Shown here one piece after another: positions 1 through 8,870 of a DNA stretch of 64,000 nucleotides. The DNA lies in contig NZ_VOHS01000001.1 of NCBI RefSeq assembly GCF_007896845.1, positions 186,001 through 250,000 on the forward strand. Direction: 5' to 3'. The DNA is from Chitinophaga pinensis (GTDB lineage: Bacteria; Bacteroidota; Bacteroidia; Chitinophagales; Chitinophagaceae). The position numbers were made by a program, and so were the translations under genes. A model generated the notes under the pieces. That model saw only the letters and a program-made list of their open reading frames with translations, had not been told where the DNA came from and searched no databases. Numbering within the stretch: the first letter of the stretch is position 1; the number at the start of each line of letters is the position of its first letter.

Positions 1-45
1 AAGGATGTTGGAGATCTCCGCACACTACGGATTGTAGTTAAATAA
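1..45 (+). CDS. C-terminal end of an unidentified protein (partial)
   Basis: Frame 1 reads KDVGDLRTLRIVVK followed by TAA at 43-45. A strong terminator lies about 50 bases downstream in the same orientation, which supports a real gene end here. Only 14 residues are visible, so the family cannot be named. Confidence 0.4.
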   Translation, partial: KDVGDLRTLRIVVK

Positions 46-95
46 CTGAAAAACAACGGTTTATAACTTAATTTTGGTCTAATTTATCATATTAT

Positions 96-127
96 GGCCT
101 GATTAGCATGCTAATCAGGCCTTTTTT
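96..127 (+). terminator. Intrinsic terminator of the gene entering from the left
   Basis: A perfect 26-base palindrome (96-121, arms GGCCTGATTAGCA and its complement) is followed by a run of six T. It sits about 50 bases after the stop codon at 43-45 and marks the left edge of the long non-coding region. Confidence 0.85.
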
Positions 128-247
128 ATGCCCGTAAAGGGCTTATGGGCAGCTTGCTTCAGGTCGTTTCAGCCCCTTATACGAGCTATTATGTGCTATA
201 GCATTCGTTTTTCCTACCGCTTATAGATCAAATATTCAGAAAAATAC

Positions 248-1551
248 TGTACCCCCCTACGGTATTTTGCTTATCAGACGATTCTCAGCGCCTTCATTTC
301 GGAAGGCCTTATCCCTGCAATAGATGTGTTCTTTAGGGGAACTGGTCGGTTTGGGAGGTTCTCAGCCGTTTTTGCGAAGGCTTTATAGCTTGGACGAAGT
401 ACAAAACTCTGTAGTACCCCACAGGATTTTCAAGTTGACTCCAATTATGCGGCTTTCATTTTTGAAGGGCTTATGGTTGCGATGAAATTCACATTATGTG
501 AATTGCTATAAAACAATAAAATCTAAGCCCTTTATTTTGAAGGCTTTGAGCTTTTCATGAATGTGGATATCCTGTGGGTACCTACAGGTTTTTGGTTTTT
601 ATTGAATTGAGAGCGCCTTCATTTTTAAAGGCGCTGAGATTGCGACGAAAATGCAAAAACAAGTGTGTATAAGATCGATTTAATTCTGAGCCCTTTATTT
701 TGAATGCCTCGTGGTTGCGATGAAGTAAAATTCCTGTAGGGGACCACGGATTTTTAGAATAGATTTAAAATATGGACCGTTTATTTTTGAACGGCTTATG
801 GTTGAAACGAAATGCTGGAATCGGGGGATTGTAAGGATCGTCTGATTCTCAGCGCTTTCATGAAGCTGTTATAGCTGCGATGAGTTTAAAAACCTGTGGA
901 TACCCACAGGTTTTCATTTTTGATGGAAAACAGGAGGCTTTCAGAAATGAGTGGCTTATAGTGGAGACGAAATTTTGAGATTCGGGGATTTATAAGGGTC
1001 ATCTAATTCTCAGGGCTTTCATGAATGCCTTATGAATGAAATGCTTTTTTAGTCCTGTGGGTATCTACGTGAATATCTTTTTTATGGAGAATATAGCGTC
1101 TTCGAAAATGAGTGCCTTGTAGTTTGAACGAATTTTGATTGTAGGGGAGATGGTAGGTACGATTTAATTCTCAAGGCCTTAGTGAAGGCGTTTAGGTTGA
1201 AGTGAATAAAAATTGCTGTGGGTAACTACGGATATTTAAATCAGAACGAAAATACGAGCTCTTAAATTTTGAACCGCTTATAATTGCAATGAAAAACAAG
1301 CAGTTGAACTGTATATCAGCGGTTTAAATCTCAGACGTTTTATGAATGGTCTGTAGTTTTGACGGACTTTTTTACCGTGGGTAACTACGGAGATGTCTTT
1401 TTTAGGAGAAATATGAGGGCTTCATTTCTTTGGTCTCACTTTTTGTGGATAAACTGGCCGATAATTATCTAAAAACTGATTTTCATGCTAAATAATTTTT
1501 TGAAGGCGCTGAGATTTCGTTATAAATAGCTCATACTGTAGGTCTCTACAG
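248..1551. repeat. Nine-copy degenerate tandem array, period about 161 bp, non-coding
   Basis: A near-palindromic core of the type CTGTGGGTAnCTACAGG recurs at 248, 409, 571, 733, 893, 1054, 1216, 1375 and 1536, that is at spacings of 161, 162, 162, 160, 161, 162, 159 and 161. Between cores lie two copies of a second motif, roughly CTCAGCGCCTTCATTTTTGA followed by AGGCnTTATGGTTGCGATGAA, many of which can form hairpins (for example GCGCCTTCA with AAAGGCGC near 611-632). Outside these elements the units are highly diverged, yet spacing is preserved. No reading frame is open through it. The half-site TGTGGGTA is one or two mismatches from the DnaA box TGTGGATAA. The array ends where the perfect DnaA boxes begin. 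Its role is unknown. Confidence 0.85.
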
Positions 1552-2151
1552 CTTTTCTTCGTTTATGAAAATTATAAGGCCTTCATTTTCCTGAATCGTC
1601 GGATTTTTTCGAAATTTTTTTGCTTTCTTATCTATTTTGTGAATTTATGTGGATAAGGAGGGCAAATTCGCGGGGTAAACATGGAAAAAGGGTCGATATC
1701 CACAAATTTGCTCTTTTTTTAAGCAAAATTTTTTCTTTTTAATGAGTTGGGATGTGGAAAACCGGTCCATTTTTTCAAAAATTTTCTTATTTTTTCTTTT
1801 TCGAAACTTTGGAGATAGCTTATGCACAAAAATTGTTTATGAACTTGTGGAGAAAGGGGAGTATTGCCGCTAAAATCTATAAAGAAATTTATTTTTTTAC
1901 CCGAAAATGTTAATAACCGCGTAGTTTTTTTCCAATTTCTGAAAAATTCTTGGATGCAATGACCTCAAAAGTGATTTAACGCATACTTTATCCACAAAAA
2001 TTTGTAGTTAACCAATAAAAGCAAGTTGTATTAAACTATTAAATCTCTAAAACTTAATTTTTCTTCTGAAAAATGTGAATAAGCGCCTTCGATTTCACGA
2101 AATTTCTTTTCTTCTACTATAAATTCTATTCATCCCCATCAGTTTTCCACA
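1444..2151. other. oriC: Candidate chromosomal replication origin (DnaA-box cluster in AT-rich DNA)
   Basis: Perfect DnaA boxes (TTATCCACA or its complement) are at 1444-1452, 1648-1656 and 1988-1996. Sites fitting the looser TTWTNCACA consensus are at 1753-1761, 1820-1828, 2074-2082 and 2143-2151. One-mismatch sites are at 1696-1704 and 1846-1854. The stretch about 1600-1810 is extremely A/T-rich with long T and A runs, as expected for an unwinding element. No protein-coding gene is supported. mnmG, parS-like palindromes and the repeat array nearby fit an origin neighbourhood. dnaA itself is not in the window, so the assignment rests on sequence motifs and context only. Confidence 0.7.
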
Positions 2152-2585
2152 AAATTTTTCTACTTTCTCTGCAAATGCCCTCTGCGACGGAAATTTTTCT
2201 TTTTTTTGGAGTTAATCCACGTCTTGCTCCTATCTCTTTTTCTAATATCGGTCTGTTTTTTCGTTTGTTTATGTCTGTCTAAGCTTGTTCCAGAAGCGTC
2301 ATTTAGAAACAAATGCCTTTTTAAGCCCTTTTTATCGGCTATTCGAGGCTACAATAACACTGGAATGAGATAGCGCGTAAAATGAAGAATACGGTGACAT
2401 CATTGTTAATAGTCACGTGCTAATATTGGTTGATTGAATAGTATGTTAGTAGTCAGACTTTCTTAATGCTACGTTATACTTACGTTTAAAACGTAGCATT
2501 ATCGTAGGATGAGTATAGTATAAGTATAGATAAAAGGGGGAGATGGTAATTGAGGTGTATAATTTTATAGGATACTAGAAGATAA
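2152..2585. other. Non-coding stretch between candidate origin and feoA
   Basis: No gene is supported. It contains a perfect 11-bp inverted repeat, AATGCTACGTT at 2465-2475 and AACGTAGCATT at 2490-2500, followed by CGTAGGATGA. The words CGTAGGATGA and AGCATTATC also occur in the large palindrome near 44646-44717. Confidence 0.5.
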
Positions 2586-2647
2586 AAAATCCGAATGATA
2601 CGCTGTTTTACTAGCCTATTGAGCTGCCAAAGTATCATTCGGATTTT
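2586..2647 (-). terminator. Long-stem terminator downstream of feoA
   Basis: Perfect 16-bp arms (AAAATCCGAATGATAC at 2586-2601 and its complement at 2632-2647) enclose a 30-base loop and lie directly after the feoA stop codon. A/T runs at both ends would allow termination in both directions. Confidence 0.75.
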
Positions 2648-2650
2648 CTA

Positions 2651-2890
2651 TTAGACCAATTCTTCGACCCATATATAGTCTGCTTCTGTTTTACGGAGGG
2701 AAAGATTATAACCGGCTACCATGATTGAAATCGGATCTCCTAGTGGGGCGATCTTTTCTATTTTCACTGTTTCACCGGGTACACAACCCATTTCCATTAA
2801 CTTAAGGTGCAAATCATCTTTTTCAAAAGATGTGATAACGGCACTTTTTCCAATAGCAAGGGAAGACAATTTAATCACTCCTTTTTTCAT
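2651..2890 (-). CDS. feoA: FeoA-domain ferrous iron transport accessory protein
   Basis: About 79 residues starting MKKGVIKLSSLAIGKS. It has the SH3-like FeoA pattern: a leading 'L..L..G..A.I', a central 'LMEMGCVPGETVKI' and a final 'GYNLSLRKTEADYIWVE'. FeoA is a small cytosolic protein that works with the Fe(II) permease FeoB. The frame stays open upstream to 2974, but the family normally begins near the chosen start. It stands alone here; the feoB gene in this window lies 48 kb away at 50442, which is unusual because the two are commonly adjacent or fused. Confidence 0.8.
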   Translation of the reverse strand: MKKGVIKLSSLAIGKSAVITSFEKDDLHLKLMEMGCVPGETVKIEKIAPLGDPISIMVAGYNLSLRKTEADYIWVEELV

Positions 2891-3075
2891 CCGTTGTAAT
2901 TTAATCTTTAATGCCTGAAGTGTTTCGATCTTAGCAGGTAACAAAATTGTATCTCTTACTAAGTGATGCAACAAAGGTACTGGCTGACACTCAATCGAAC
3001 AAAGACGGGGGAGGTGTAATCCGAAATTTCACCATATTTTTACATTCTCAATCAATTACAAAATAAGTTCGAGGT

Positions 3076-3498
3076 ATGGCAATCAATTTTACTGCACATG
3101 AGGTGAAAGTAAATCTTAAGAATAAGACGAAGCTAAAGGCGTTTATAAAAGCTTTATTTGCTGAGGAAGGTCAGGGGATGAAGAGTATGCAGTATGTTTT
3201 TTGTAGTGACGATTACCTTTTAGGAATTAATCAGCAGTTTCTGCAGCATGATACACTCACCGATATTGTCACCTTCGAAATGGGAGAGGATCCTGATGTC
3301 ACAGAAGGCGAAATTTATATTAGCATCGATCGCGTTCGCGACAATGCGGAAAAATTCAAGGTGACAGAAGAACAGGAATTGCATCGGGTAATTTTTCATG
3401 GTGCTCTTCATCTTTGTGGTTACAAAGACAAAACTAAAGACCAATCTGCTAAGATGAGGGAGATGGAAAATCAGTGTCTCGAGAGATATTTTAGCTGA
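3076..3498 (+). CDS. ybeY: Endoribonuclease YbeY (rRNA maturation factor)
   Basis: 140 residues, the usual length. The metal-binding signature is HGALHLCGYKD at residues 108-118: H108 and H112 are conserved and D118 stands where enterobacterial proteins have the third histidine, as is typical of Bacteroidota members as far as I know. YbeY is a zinc-dependent single-strand RNase needed for 16S rRNA 3' processing and ribosome quality control. It is followed at once by a parS palindrome and a terminator. In many Bacteroidota ybeY is directly upstream of mnmG; here 2.8 kb of repeats separate them. Confidence 0.93.
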   Translation: MAINFTAHEVKVNLKNKTKLKAFIKALFAEEGQGMKSMQYVFCSDDYLLGINQQFLQHDTLTDIVTFEMGEDPDVTEGEIYISIDRVRDNAEKFKVTEEQELHRVIFHGALHLCGYKDKTKDQSAKMREMENQCLERYFS

Positions 3499-3509
3499 GA
3501 AATATTGAA

Positions 3510-3525
3510 TGTTCCACGTGGAACA
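3510..3525. other. parS: parS centromere site (ParB-binding palindrome), copy 1
   Basis: TGTTCCACGTGGAACA is a perfect 16-bp palindrome of the well-known chromosomal parS family (TGTTnCACGTGnAACA). It sits 11 bases after the ybeY stop. The same 16 bases recur at 6297. ParB spreads from such sites, which cluster near oriC. The parA and parB genes are not in the window. Confidence 0.8.
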
Positions 3526-3532
3526 TTTTGTA

Positions 3533-3561
3533 AAACCGGGTCGTTGAGATCCGGTTTTTTG
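3533..3561 (+). terminator. Intrinsic terminator after ybeY
   Basis: Stem AACCGGGTC / GATCCGGTT with one G-T pair and a five-base loop, followed by six T. It ends ybeY transcription just past the parS site. Confidence 0.75.
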
Positions 3562-3716
3562 TTTTTGAAGGGGACATTTGTGAAGGGTTGGCAACTAGAT
3601 GAACAATTTTTCTAGTCCTATTACGTAGTGAGGTGATAGCTGTAAATCGGTGATATTATCGTTTAGTCTTTTATCAACATCGCAGGAATACGGGTGCTGT
3701 TGCGGCGGGCCCCTGG

Positions 3717-4500
3717 CATTCGGTTTAAGGTGGGACACGGGCTGATGCCCTTTAGTAGAGAATTGCTATTGGGCGTTGTCAAGCGTGGTTGGCTGGGTGG
3801 TGCTATTGAACCTTATCAATCGTATGAGGATCTACAAAGGGCTAAGGCCCATGTCTCCACCTTAAACCTGCTGCTCAAAAGCCGTCCTATATATTTTATC
3901 ACTGACGAGACAATTATGTTGGACTGACGTGTTGCTGTTGGTCTGTATGCTTAAGGGATGATATAAATATTGAGATTGGATGTTTGTTGTCAGGGAGAGC
4001 TCATAGCATTCGGTTTAAAGTGGGACACGGGCTGATGCCCTTTAGTAGAGAATTGCTATTGGGCGTTTTCAAGCGTGGTTGGCTGGGTGGTGCTATTGAA
4101 CCTTATCAATCGTACGAGGATCTACAAAGGGCTAAGGCCCGTGTCTCCACCTTAAACCTGTTGCTCAAAAGCCGCCCTATATATTTTATGACTGACGAGA
4201 CAATTGTGTTGGACTGACGTGTTGCCGTTCGTCTGTATGCTCAAGGGATGATATGAATATTGAGATTGGATGTTTGATGTCAGGGAGAGCTCATAGCATT
4301 CGGTTTAAGGTGGGACACGGGCTGATGCCCTTTAGTAGAGAGGTGCTATTGGGCGTTTTCAAGCGTGGTTGGCTGGGTGGTGCTATTGAACCTTATCAAT
4401 CGTACGAGGATCTACAAAGGGCTAAGGCCCGTGTCTCCACCTTAAACCTGTTGCTCAAAAGCCGCTCTATATATTTTATGATTCATGTGGCAATAGTGTG
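3717..4500 (+). repeat. Three direct copies of a 290-bp repeat
   Basis: Copies begin CGGTTTAAGGTGGGACACGG at 3721, 4011 and 4301, exactly 290 bases apart and almost identical to each other. Each contains two short hairpins of the form GGGCnnnnGCCC (GGGCTGATGCCC and GGGCTAAGGCCC). Each copy can be read as a protein of about 77 residues (3694-3927, 3984-4217, 4253-4573) with a core GLMPFSRELLLGV and GGAIEPYQSYEDLQRAKA. The frames begin at unrelated starts, the third copy runs into unrelated sequence, and the inverted copies elsewhere do not keep the frame, so coding is doubtful. I do not recognise the family. A related cluster lies inverted at 5032-5905. Confidence 0.8.
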
Positions 4501-4574
4501 GACTGACGAGTTTATTAGAATTATAGTAACTGTTTGCCGTACGATTAAGAGTGGGATAGCTTGCTCCTTCTAAA

Positions 4575-5031
4575 TGATCATTATAAGGTCTATACTTCAT
4601 TCAGCGATTAGATATATAAAGGTTCCTGCCCAATAAATTATTGATCTAAGCTTTACGGTCTTTTGGTTAATAGAGATAACGCTCTAAGTTGGATATTAAG
4701 GTTTTCAGAAAATATTTGAAGGACTAAACTTATGAATGCAATTCTCGTATTCTATTACTGAGATCTATGTCTATGATAAAGACAATCATCCTGCCCACTT
4801 GATGATTAAAAAGTGATCTGAAATGATTTTATAGAACATAGATTTTCAGACCTAAAGAAGACCTGATAGGACAGAGGTAGTAATAGCTCTTTAAATAATG
4901 TACACCTGAATGTGTTTTATATAAATTCTAAAGAAGAGATCTAAAGCCTAGATACCTTCTTTAGTCAAAGTTGCAGCACATCTTTATTCAAAGTTTCAAA
5001 GCAGTGTCGACAAACTTCATCAGTAGGAATA
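4575..5031. other. Gene-free spacer between the two repeat clusters
   Basis: AT-rich sequence with stop codons in all frames. I see no gene, RNA or strong hairpin in it. Confidence 0.5.
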
Positions 5032-5905
5032 TATCCAAAGCACACTCGGGAACTGCCATGAAGGACAATTTGTGCGGCGGGTTTGAGAAGGAACTGTCGG
5101 GCCTTAGCCCTTCGACAATCCTACACGTTTGATAATGCTTCATAGCACCACCCAGCCACCATGCTTGACAACACCCAATAGTAATTCAAGAAGAAGGGCA
5201 TCATCCCGATAGCCCTTCTCAAACCCATAGCAGTAAGTCACTGTTCTTACCAAAAGAGAACAACCGCGTTATAAGCACTATCCAATCTCAATGCCTTGTA
5301 ACAACCAACAATGTTTTCAACAAACAACATCAGTAAGAACATATCCGAAGCTCACTCGGGAACTGCCATGAAGGACAATTTGTGCGGCGGGTTTGAGAAG
5401 GAGCTGTCGGGCCTTAGCCTTTCGACAAATCCTACACGCTTGATAATGCTTCAATAGCACCACCCAGCCAACCACGCTTGACAACGCCCAATGGCAATTC
5501 AAGGAGAAGGGCATCAGCCCGATAGCCCTTCTCAAATCCATAGCAGTAAGTCACAGTTTCTTACTAAAAGAGAACAACAGCATAATAGGGACCACCAATC
5601 TCAATGTCCTTAACAACCAGCAATGTTTTCAACAAACAATATCAGTAAAAACATATCCAAAGCACACTCGGGAACTACCATGAAGGACAATTTGTGCGGC
5701 TGGTTTGAGAAGGAGCTGTCGGGCCTTAGCCCTTCGACAAATCCCACACGTTTGATAATGCTTCATAGCACGACCCAGCCAACTACGCTTGACAACGCCC
5801 AATAGCAATTCAAGGAGAAGGGCATCAGCCCGACAGCCCTTCTCAAACCCACTGCAGTAAATCACTGCTTTTACTAAAACAGAACAACTGCATTTAGGAA
5901 TATCA
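5032..5905 (-). repeat. Three copies of the related repeat in inverted orientation, period about 311 bp
   Basis: Read on the minus strand, these copies share with the 3717-4500 cluster the stretch from GGGCTGATGCCC through TTGTCAAGCGTGGTTGGCTG to GGGCTAAGGCCC. The marker CACTCGGGAACT starts at about 5043, 5353 and 5665, and GAAGGGCATC at 5193, 5506 and 5817, giving periods of 310-313. The copies carry small indels relative to each other, so their reading frames (for example 5317-5541 and 5629-5910) differ from those of the forward copies. This argues for a nucleic-acid repeat family and against a conserved gene. Confidence 0.75.
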
Positions 5906-5935
5906 TCCAATATGAATGTCTCTCAATAGCTCCAA

Positions 5936-6296
5936 CAACTGTCACATAAAACAAGCATATAAACGCCCCTTAGATATACACCTAAATAAAATAATGTAAT
6001 CTTACTCGTAGCTAACATCTACACATCCTAAAATAGGAGTGACCTACAACTGAGAAAATTAAGCCTTGAAGTCATTATACACCTGAAGCGATAACTAGAA
6101 TTTTTCAATTGAAGTAAGTATTTTGACTCTTATCCGCACGATTTACTATTCCACTAAAAGAAACAATTACACCATCAAACATTAGGTTACCAATCCCGAA
6201 ACATCGAATCATAAGGTATTAAATCATTCAGGCTTCTTAGCCAAACATGCACTAACTTACACTCACCAACCATTCATTTCACAATGAAATTTCAGA
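5936..6296. other. Gene-free AT-rich leader upstream of mnmG
   Basis: No coding region is supported. It separates the inverted repeat cluster from the second parS palindrome. Nothing else is recognised. Confidence 0.5.
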
Positions 6297-6312
6297 TGTT
6301 CCACGTGGAACA
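6297..6312. other. parS: parS centromere site, copy 2
   Basis: Identical to the site at 3510: TGTTCCACGTGGAACA. It lies immediately upstream of the mnmG -7 box, so ParB loading could affect mnmG transcription. That last point is inference. Confidence 0.8.
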
Positions 6313-6333
6313 TTACATGTCCCCGCTTCTATG

Positions 6334-6341
6334 TACCTTTG
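6334..6341 (+). promoter_or_regulatory. mnmG promoter -7 box
   Basis: TACCTTTG matches the Bacteroidota -7 consensus TAnnTTTG exactly. No clear TTTG -33 box is seen at the expected distance. Transcription would start near 6348, which favours the mnmG start codon at 6363 over the in-frame ATG at 6339. Confidence 0.55.
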
Positions 6342-6362
6342 CATTTCTATTTAAATAAAATT

Positions 6363-8231
6363 ATGTTTCCATCATACGATGTAATTGTGGTAGGCGCCGG
6401 ACATGCCGGTTGCGAGGCTGCAGCTGCCGCTGCAAACATGGGGTCAAAAGTCCTTTTGGTCACCATGAACATGCAAACGATAGCTCAGATGAGCTGCAAC
6501 CCAGCAATGGGAGGAATCGCCAAAGGACAAATTGTAAGGGAGATTGATGCACTGGGAGGATACTCCGGAATCGTAACTGACCAGTCCATGATTCAATTCC
6601 GTATGCTGAACCGTTCCAAAGGACCAGCAATGTGGAGTCCGCGTACGCAGAACGACAGAATGTTGTTTGCCGCTAAGTGGAGAGAAGCATTGGAACAAAC
6701 ACCTAACGTTGACTTCTATCAGGATATGGTAAAAGGACTGCTGGTGAAAGATGGACGTTGCTATGGTGTAGTGACAGGATTAGGACACGAAATAAAAGCA
6801 AAATCTGTTGTGCTTACCAACGGGACATTCCTGAATGGAGTGATGCACATCGGAGATAAACAGTTCGGTGGAGGTCGCGTAGCAGAAAAAGCAGCTACCG
6901 GAATTACTGAACAATTAGTATCCCTCGGCTTCGAAAGCGACAGACTGAAGACAGGTACACCACCAAGAATCGATGCCAGAAGTCTGGATTATTCGAAAAT
7001 GGAAGAACAACCTGGTGATGATGTGATCACCGGTTTTTCTTATCTGGACGTTGAGAAGATTAAACCCGAACAACAGAGAAGTTGCCATATCACCTATACA
7101 AGTGATAAGGTGCATGAAATGCTGAAGACAGGTTTCGACAGATCTCCTATGTTCCAGGGTAGAATTCAGGGTGTAGGACCAAGATACTGTCCAAGTATTG
7201 AAGATAAAATTAACCGTTTCGCTGAAAGAGACAGACACCAGCTGTTCGTAGAACCAGAAGGTTGGAACACCGTTGAAATCTATGTGAATGGATTTTCAAC
7301 CTCCCTGCCGGAAGATGTACAATATAAAGCACTGCAATTAGTGCCCGGATTTGAGAACGTAAAAATGTTCCGTCCGGGTTATGCGATTGAGTACGATTAC
7401 TTCCCACCAACCCAATTGCAATTCTCTCTGGAGACAAAACATATCCAGAATTTGTTTTTCGCCGGACAAATCAACGGAACTACCGGATATGAAGAAGCAG
7501 CATGTCAGGGTCTGATGGCAGGTATCAATGCTCACCTCAAAGCAAGTGGTCAGGCACCATTTGTATTGAAAAGAAGTGAAGCATATATCGGTGTACTGAT
7601 CGATGACCTTATCAATAAAGGCACCGACGAACCATATAGAATGTTCACCTCAAGAGCAGAGTTCAGAACTTTGCTCAGACAGGATAACGCAGATTTACGT
7701 CTGACAGAACAGAGTTTTGAAATGGGACTCGCCAGACAAAACAGGTTAGATAAAGTGATTGTGAAGAAAGAAGGAGTGGAGAAGATCAAAGCTATTCTGA
7801 AAGAATTACCTGTTGATCCGGAAGAAATCAACCACCTGTTGGCCGAGAAAAATACTTCACCACTGCCTCAGCGTATGCGCGCTTATCAGATCCTGTTAAG
7901 ACCTACCATGGATATCTTCTCCATGAAAAACAACGTAGCGAAGATCGGAAAAGCACTGGCCGAATTTGGAGACGAAACTTTGGAACAGGCAGAAATCCAG
8001 ATTAAATATGAAGTATATATTGAGAAAGAAAATGACCTCGTGAAAAGAATGAGTCAGATGGAAGATCTGCTCATTCCTGATGGATTCGATTATACCAAAT
8101 TGGTGTCCCTGAGCGCAGAAGCCAGACAGAAATTTAATAAGATTCGTCCGCGTACCCTCGGACAAGCCAGCAGAATCAGTGGCGTAAATCCTAGTGATGT
8201 ACAAATCCTGATGGTCTATATGGGACGCTGA
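6363..8231 (+). CDS. mnmG: tRNA uridine-5-carboxymethylaminomethyl(34) synthesis enzyme MnmG
   Basis: 622 residues beginning MFPSYDVIVVGAGHAGCE. The FAD-binding GAGHAGCE is at residues 11-18, the first MnmG signature GPRYCPSIEDK near 272-282, and the second signature GTTGYEEAACQGLMAGIN further on. With MnmE it installs the cmnm5 group on U34 of certain tRNAs, using FAD, NADH and methylene-tetrahydrofolate. Length is normal. An in-frame ATG at 6339 lies only just past the -7 box and is unlikely to be used. mnmG (gidA) is one of the genes most often found beside oriC. Confidence 0.97.
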   Translation: MFPSYDVIVVGAGHAGCEAAAAAANMGSKVLLVTMNMQTIAQMSCNPAMGGIAKGQIVREIDALGGYSGIVTDQSMIQFRMLNRSKGPAMWSPRTQNDRMLFAAKWREALEQTPNVDFYQDMVKGLLVKDGRCYGVVTGLGHEIKAKSVVLTNGTFLNGVMHIGDKQFGGGRVAEKAATGITEQLVSLGFESDRLKTGTPPRIDARSLDYSKMEEQPGDDVITGFSYLDVEKIKPEQQRSCHITYTSDKVHEMLKTGFDRSPMFQGRIQGVGPRYCPSIEDKINRFAERDRHQLFVEPEGWNTVEIYVNGFSTSLPEDVQYKALQLVPGFENVKMFRPGYAIEYDYFPPTQLQFSLETKHIQNLFFAGQINGTTGYEEAACQGLMAGINAHLKASGQAPFVLKRSEAYIGVLIDDLINKGTDEPYRMFTSRAEFRTLLRQDNADLRLTEQSFEMGLARQNRLDKVIVKKEGVEKIKAILKELPVDPEEINHLLAEKNTSPLPQRMRAYQILLRPTMDIFSMKNNVAKIGKALAEFGDETLEQAEIQIKYEVYIEKENDLVKRMSQMEDLLIPDGFDYTKLVSLSAEARQKFNKIRPRTLGQASRISGVNPSDVQILMVYMGR

Positions 8232-8256
8232 TAACAATAATATTTAGCCAAAAAAT

Positions 8257-8292
8257 AAAAATACATGCTTGTTAGGGGCATGTATTTTTTTT
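8257..8292 (+). terminator. Intrinsic terminator after mnmG
   Basis: Twelve-bp stem AAAAATACATGC / GCATGTATTTTT with a nine-base loop and a T-rich tail. Confidence 0.85.
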
Positions 8293-8870
8293 GTCTATAT
8301 TCGTCAAAGACCGAATCCTTGGACCCTGAAAGAAGATGCATGAGATTGAACCTATGACTCGACCGGACCTATTTTTTTTCATCCACACGAAATTTCTAAC
8401 GAAGCAGGCAGAAATTTATTTATAGTTCATTCCACTGATTTACCTGATTAGTGCATCTATGAATTTATTCACCACCCGATTTCCTGGAAAATTTACCTGA
8501 ACATTTTTTAAACGGAACATTGTGCTTTTTGTTACACGTGTAACAAGACACATATGTCGTTATCATAAATTGTAGTTGATAGTAATTTATTCAAAATAAA
8601 AGTTAAGGTTAAATTAGAAGTATATACACCCGGACCTTGTCTATGGACTGGGCTTTTTCCTTAATTTTTATTAAAAAATTGATTTTCAATCATTTGATTG
8701 GTTATTTGCCTTGAAAAAGTGACTTTATAAGCTCCTTAAATTTGGACGATCGGGTAGTGGGTAATGATAATGTTCCATAAAGTGGGTGATTGGCTGAAAT
8801 GGGCTTTAAAATGCGTTTTATACTTTATTGCATATTTAGTAATTTGTTTTTACATAAAAAGGCACAGTAT
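8293..8870. other. Long intergenic region before the lactonase gene
   Basis: About 580 bases without a supported gene. Apart from the palindrome at 8530 it is AT-rich and featureless. In-frame ATG codons at 8790 and 8811 extend the downstream gene but would bury its signal peptide. Confidence 0.5.
8530..8545. other. parS-like palindrome, variant
   Basis: TGTTACACGTGTAACA is a perfect 16-bp palindrome that fits TGTTnCACGTGnAACA, differing from the two sites upstream only at the variable position. The palindrome extends one base further each side. It is either a third, perhaps weaker, parS site or the operator of another regulator. Confidence 0.5.

Noticed and set aside
248-1551. CRISPR array
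   Set aside because: The units are long and degenerate with only a short conserved core and no unique spacers of uniform size; no cas genes are present.
1645-1827. 60-codon open frame on the minus strand within the DnaA-box region
   Set aside because: Lys/Phe-rich product typical of AT-rich DNA, no ribosome-binding site and no recognisable family.
3694-4573. Three similar frames of 77-106 codons as a tandem gene family
   Set aside because: Similarity extends past the stop codons, the starts differ, and the inverted copies with indels do not keep the frame, so the DNA repeat is the better explanation.
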